DNA from: JBGOUJ01 sp041477005
GTDB lineage: Bacteria > Acidobacteriota > Terriglobia > Bryobacterales > JACQDG01
Assembly: GCA_041477005.1 (NCBI GenBank)
Contig: JBGOUJ010000369.1
Location: forward strand, 1 to 7,917
DNA length: 7,917 nucleotides
Direction: 5' to 3'
A program made the position numbers and the translations under genes. Positions 5,476 through 7,917 of this stretch are shown piece after piece (positions within the stretch are counted from its first letter, which is position 1; every line of letters begins with the position of its first letter). Under the pieces are notes generated by a model. The model saw only the letters and a program-made list of their open reading frames with translations, ran no database searches and had not been told where the DNA came from.

Positions 5476-7025
5476 TGCTCCCCTCGGCGTCGCTCCTGCT
5501 CTGTCTCTGTCTCTCCGCCCCGCCCACTGCCGATCAAGATTACAACCGGGGCATGGCCCTGGCGCGCGCCCAGCGCTGGGACGAGGCCGAGCAAGCCTTT
5601 CAGGCCGGCCAGCAAAGCAACCCCCACGACAAGCGCTTCCCCCTCGAGCTTGCCGGAATCGCCTTCAAGCGCAAGAACTACTCCGCCGCCCGCGTCTGCC
5701 TCCGCCGCGCCCTCCGCCTCGATCCCGCCGACTCCTACGCCCACGATTTCCTCGCCACCCTCTATCTCCTCGATGGAAACCTGGAAGCCGCTCTGAAGCA
5801 TTGGAACCTCGTCGGCAAGCCGCAGATCAACGAGGTGAGGATCGATCCCCAACCCCGCGTCGATCCCGTCCTCCTCGACCGCGCCTTCACTTTCTCCCCG
5901 GCGAGCGTTCTGGAGCTCCCGGATTTTTTCACCACGCAAGCGCGCCTCCAGCGCCTGGAGATCTTCCCCTATTACCAGTTCGACCTCATCCCAACCCCCG
6001 GCGAAAAATTCGACCTTGTCTTCCGCCCCCGCGAGCGCAACGGCTGGGGCGACAGCACCCTCGACGGCCTCCTCGGGCTTCTCCGAGGCGCCCCCTACCA
6101 GGCCATCCACCCCGAGTTCTACAACCTCCGCCGCTCCGCTCTAAATGTCGCATCCATGCTCCGCTGGGACGCCCAAAAGCGCCGCGCCTTCGCCACGCTC
6201 TCCGCCCCGCTGATCGGTAACCCCAAGTGGCGCTACCAGATCTCCTTCGACGCCCGAAAAGAAACCTGGGACCTCGCCCGGTCCCAGGATCTTCACCTGC
6301 AAAGGATCGAAGCGGCCGCTGAGCTGCAATCGATTGCCGGCGCTCGCTGGGCCTGGAGCAGCGGCATCCACCTCACAAGCCGAACCTTTCGCGGCCTCAC
6401 CGCCCCTGTCTTTACCAACGGAGTTTCCTTGAAATACCGCACCGCCCTCGATTACCGTCTCCTCCGAATCCCCGAACGCCGCCTGGCGGTTACCTCTACT
6501 GCCTCGTGGCAACTGGGCCGCCTGTTCGCCCCATCCTTCCACGCCTTCTCCAAAATGGAAGGCGCCGTCGAGGCCCACTGGCTTCCCCAATCCCGCGGCG
6601 ACGACTATGAAACAACCGCCCGCTTCCGCGCCGGCAAGACGCTGGGCGACGTCCCGTTCGACGAGCTCTATATGCTGGGTCTCGAGCGAGACAACGACCT
6701 CTGGCTTCGAGGCCACATCGGCACGCGCAACGGCAAGAAAGGCAGCGCCCCCTTGGGCCGCGATTATGTCTTGTTCAACTGGGAACTGGACAAAACGATC
6801 TACAAGAACGCCTTCTTGCAACTGAAGCTGGGCCCCTTCCTCGACACCGGCAGGATTTACGATGAATCCGGCGGCTTCGGCTCACCCAACTGGCTCTGGG
6901 ACACCGGCGCCCAATGCAAACTCCGCGCCCTCCACGGTCCCACGCTGATTTTCTCCTACGGCAAATCCCTCCGCACCGGCCAGAACGCGTTTTACACGCT
7001 GGTCAAGCCTTCAGCTCCACAATAA
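5475..7025 (+). CDS. exported TPR - POTRA-like - Omp85-like outer-membrane barrel protein
   Basis: A 516-residue protein starting at the ATG of a TGATG stop/start overlap. An ATG at 5421 would add 18 residues and hide the signal peptide, so it was rejected. Residues 1-19 are a signal peptide. Residues about 22-115 hold about three TPRs (YNRGMALARAQRWDEAEQAF; AGIAFKRKNYSAARVCLRRA; ATLYLLDGNLEAALKHW). Residues 118-188 have a POTRA pattern: a strand INEVRID, a helix, RLQRLEIFPYYQFDLIP, then KFDLVFRPRE. Residues about 190-510 are strand-rich with alternating residues, fit a 16-strand barrel in length, and carry Omp85-like features: LRGHIGTR at 411-418 in the place of the loop-6 VRGY motif, then PLGRDYVLFNWELD and LKLGPFLDTGRIYD, and a final strand NAFYTLVK. 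Omp85 proteins insert or move proteins across the outer membrane. Family placement is by pattern only. It is the last gene of the operon and probably the outer-membrane partner of the C39 protein. Confidence 0.7.
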   Translation: MLPSASLLLCLCLSAPPTADQDYNRGMALARAQRWDEAEQAFQAGQQSNPHDKRFPLELAGIAFKRKNYSAARVCLRRALRLDPADSYAHDFLATLYLLDGNLEAALKHWNLVGKPQINEVRIDPQPRVDPVLLDRAFTFSPASVLELPDFFTTQARLQRLEIFPYYQFDLIPTPGEKFDLVFRPRERNGWGDSTLDGLLGLLRGAPYQAIHPEFYNLRRSALNVASMLRWDAQKRRAFATLSAPLIGNPKWRYQISFDARKETWDLARSQDLHLQRIEAAAELQSIAGARWAWSSGIHLTSRTFRGLTAPVFTNGVSLKYRTALDYRLLRIPERRLAVTSTASWQLGRLFAPSFHAFSKMEGAVEAHWLPQSRGDDYETTARFRAGKTLGDVPFDELYMLGLERDNDLWLRGHIGTRNGKKGSAPLGRDYVLFNWELDKTIYKNAFLQLKLGPFLDTGRIYDESGGFGSPNWLWDTGAQCKLRALHGPTLIFSYGKSLRTGQNAFYTLVKPSAPQ

Positions 7026-7038
7026 TCGCCCCCGCGTC

Positions 7039-7073
7039 ACGTCCTGCCCCTCGGGACGTTCAGGCGGCGCCTG
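7039..7073. terminator. two hairpins between convergent genes
   Basis: ACGTCC (7039-7044) pairs with GGACGT (7054-7059), and CAGGC-GGC-GCCTG (7061-7073, one outer base pair per arm included) forms a second hairpin directly after. They lie between the end of the envelope operon and the end of the convergent TonB-domain gene, where a two-way terminator is expected. T-runs are weak (a TTTT at about 7089), so termination is only an inference. Confidence 0.35.
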
Positions 7074-7127
7074 GGTCTGAGCGCTCGCTTTTCCGAGTGG
7101 AGCGATGTCTGTTTCGTGAAATCGTCC

Positions 7128-7917
7128 CTACGGATCTGGCCGAAACACAATCTGGACGGGCAGTTTTATCTCCACCGGCTCGCCGTTTCGCAAGGCCGGC
7201 CGATAACGCCACTGCATAGCTTCCTCTATCGCTGAGGCGTTGAGGAAGGGGTTGCCGCTCAAAACAGTTACCGCTTTGACAGTCCCCTGTTTGGTGATCG
7301 TCGCTTCCAGCTTGACCACCCCGTAAATGCCGCGCTCCTTGGCCAGTGGTGGAAGAGTGGGTATCGGCATGCCGACCAGCTTGGCCTGTTGAAAATTGCC
7401 TCCTGCGCGGACGCGAGCCGGCGGGCGCGCCTTGGGGGACTCCCGTTGGACCGAGGGCGGCGGCGCCTCCGGCGGTGATGCAGGCGACGCCGAAACAAGC
7501 GGCTCAACCGCTGCGGCTGGCACGGCATTCGAGGCCCCGCCCGGCATAGTGGGAATGCCAGCCGATGGTGGTGAGGAGCCATCTTCCGGGATGACCGCCG
7601 TCTGTGGGTTCACCGAATCCGCCGGCGGCCCCAGCTCCGGTGGAGAGGGAGAAGAAGCCCCGCCCGCCTCCTCTGCAGTCGCGGTCTGCGACAGCGCAAT
7701 GGGGAGAGCACTCCGAACGGGTGGTGGTACGTTTGGAGAGGTTCGGACACCCACGCCGACCACGCCGGCCGTCCCTACAAGCAAGAAGACCGAAACCGCC
7801 AGGGCCAGCCCCTGGCTACGAGGGACAGTAGGAATTGGGGCCGGCGGCGCCAGCATCTGAAGTGCCATTGCGGCAGCCGCGAGGGACCGATCTCGCGCCA
7901 GGCTGGCCTCGACCAAG
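7128..7917 (-). CDS. TonB C-terminal domain protein, N-terminus beyond window
   Basis: The frame is open to the window edge, so at least the first residues are missing; a TTG near 7916 is unlikely to be the true start. Counting from there, residues 1-34 are Ala-rich with basic residues and probably cytoplasmic, and about 36-57 (GLALAVSVFLLVGTAGVVGV) is the single membrane helix. Residues about 60-172 are a long Pro/Ala/Ser-rich spacer suited to crossing the periplasm, and about 173-262 are a TonB C-terminal domain: IPTLPPLAKERGIYGVVKLE, the strand KAVTVLSGNPFLNASAIEEA, and the diagnostic WRYRPALRNGEPVE (236-249). The domain contacts TonB-box receptors or, in single-domain relatives, other partners. 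The N-terminal part could belong to a larger protein, for example a membrane sensor or M56-type protein fused to a TonB domain; this cannot be decided here. It converges on the envelope operon. Confidence 0.85.
   Translation of the reverse strand, partial: LVEASLARDRSLAAAAMALQMLAPPAPIPTVPRSQGLALAVSVFLLVGTAGVVGVGVRTSPNVPPPVRSALPIALSQTATAEEAGGASSPSPPELGPPADSVNPQTAVIPEDGSSPPSAGIPTMPGGASNAVPAAAVEPLVSASPASPPEAPPPSVQRESPKARPPARVRAGGNFQQAKLVGMPIPTLPPLAKERGIYGVVKLEATITKQGTVKAVTVLSGNPFLNASAIEEAMQWRYRPALRNGEPVEIKLPVQIVFRPDP

Noticed and set aside
5436..6110. 224-codon open frame on the minus strand
   Set aside because: It lies antisense to the C39 and TPR/barrel genes. Its product is a low-complexity Glu/Val/Gly shadow of GC-rich codon use, with no family pattern.
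6141..6821. 226-codon open frame on the minus strand
   Set aside because: It is antisense to the barrel region, which has clear protein features on the plus strand; no recognisable domain.

Overview
The window comes from a GC-rich diderm (two-membrane) bacterium. An outer-membrane barrel protein, a TonB-domain protein and Sec-type signal peptides imply an outer membrane. A long tandem-domain ThyX relative, a GGDEF protein with a ruined active site, heptad 'GGCTGAY' repeats between genes and a Uma2 protein together suggest Acidobacteriota (Bryobacterales/Solibacter-like). That placement is an inference from gene content, not a phylogenetic result. No rRNA, tRNA, CRISPR array or transposase was seen.

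Left part (1-3785), minus strand. Reading in the direction of transcription, from high to low coordinates: a degenerate GGDEF protein whose N-terminus looks frameshifted; a 360-base intergenic region holding two mirrored arrays of a 7-base repeat around a hairpin; a 483-residue tandem-domain ThyX-family protein that probably starts at the first base of its mRNA behind a perfect extended -10 box; a Uma2-type PD-(D/E)XK protein 16 bases later in the same transcription unit; and the N-terminal part of a small basic protein with an AT-hook-like motif, cut by the window edge.

Middle (3876-4319), plus strand. A complete trimeric dUTPase gene (dut) is divergent from the GGDEF gene. dUTPase makes dUMP, the substrate of thymidylate synthases, so dut and the ThyX relative lie within the same few kilobases.

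Right part (4507-7025), plus strand. A well-formed promoter and Shine-Dalgarno sequence lead into a tight three-gene operon. It encodes a small exported protein with a C-terminal membrane helix (PA2779-like), an exported C39-like cysteine peptidase (PA2778-like), and an exported protein with TPRs, a POTRA-like domain and an Omp85-like barrel. The last two genes share one base (TGATG). In the Pseudomonas PA2778 family the C39 and TPR parts are in one protein; here the TPRs are instead joined to what looks like an outer-membrane Omp85 pore. This operon is the best candidate in the window for an undescribed envelope system. A convergent TonB-C-domain gene, open at the window edge, closes the window.
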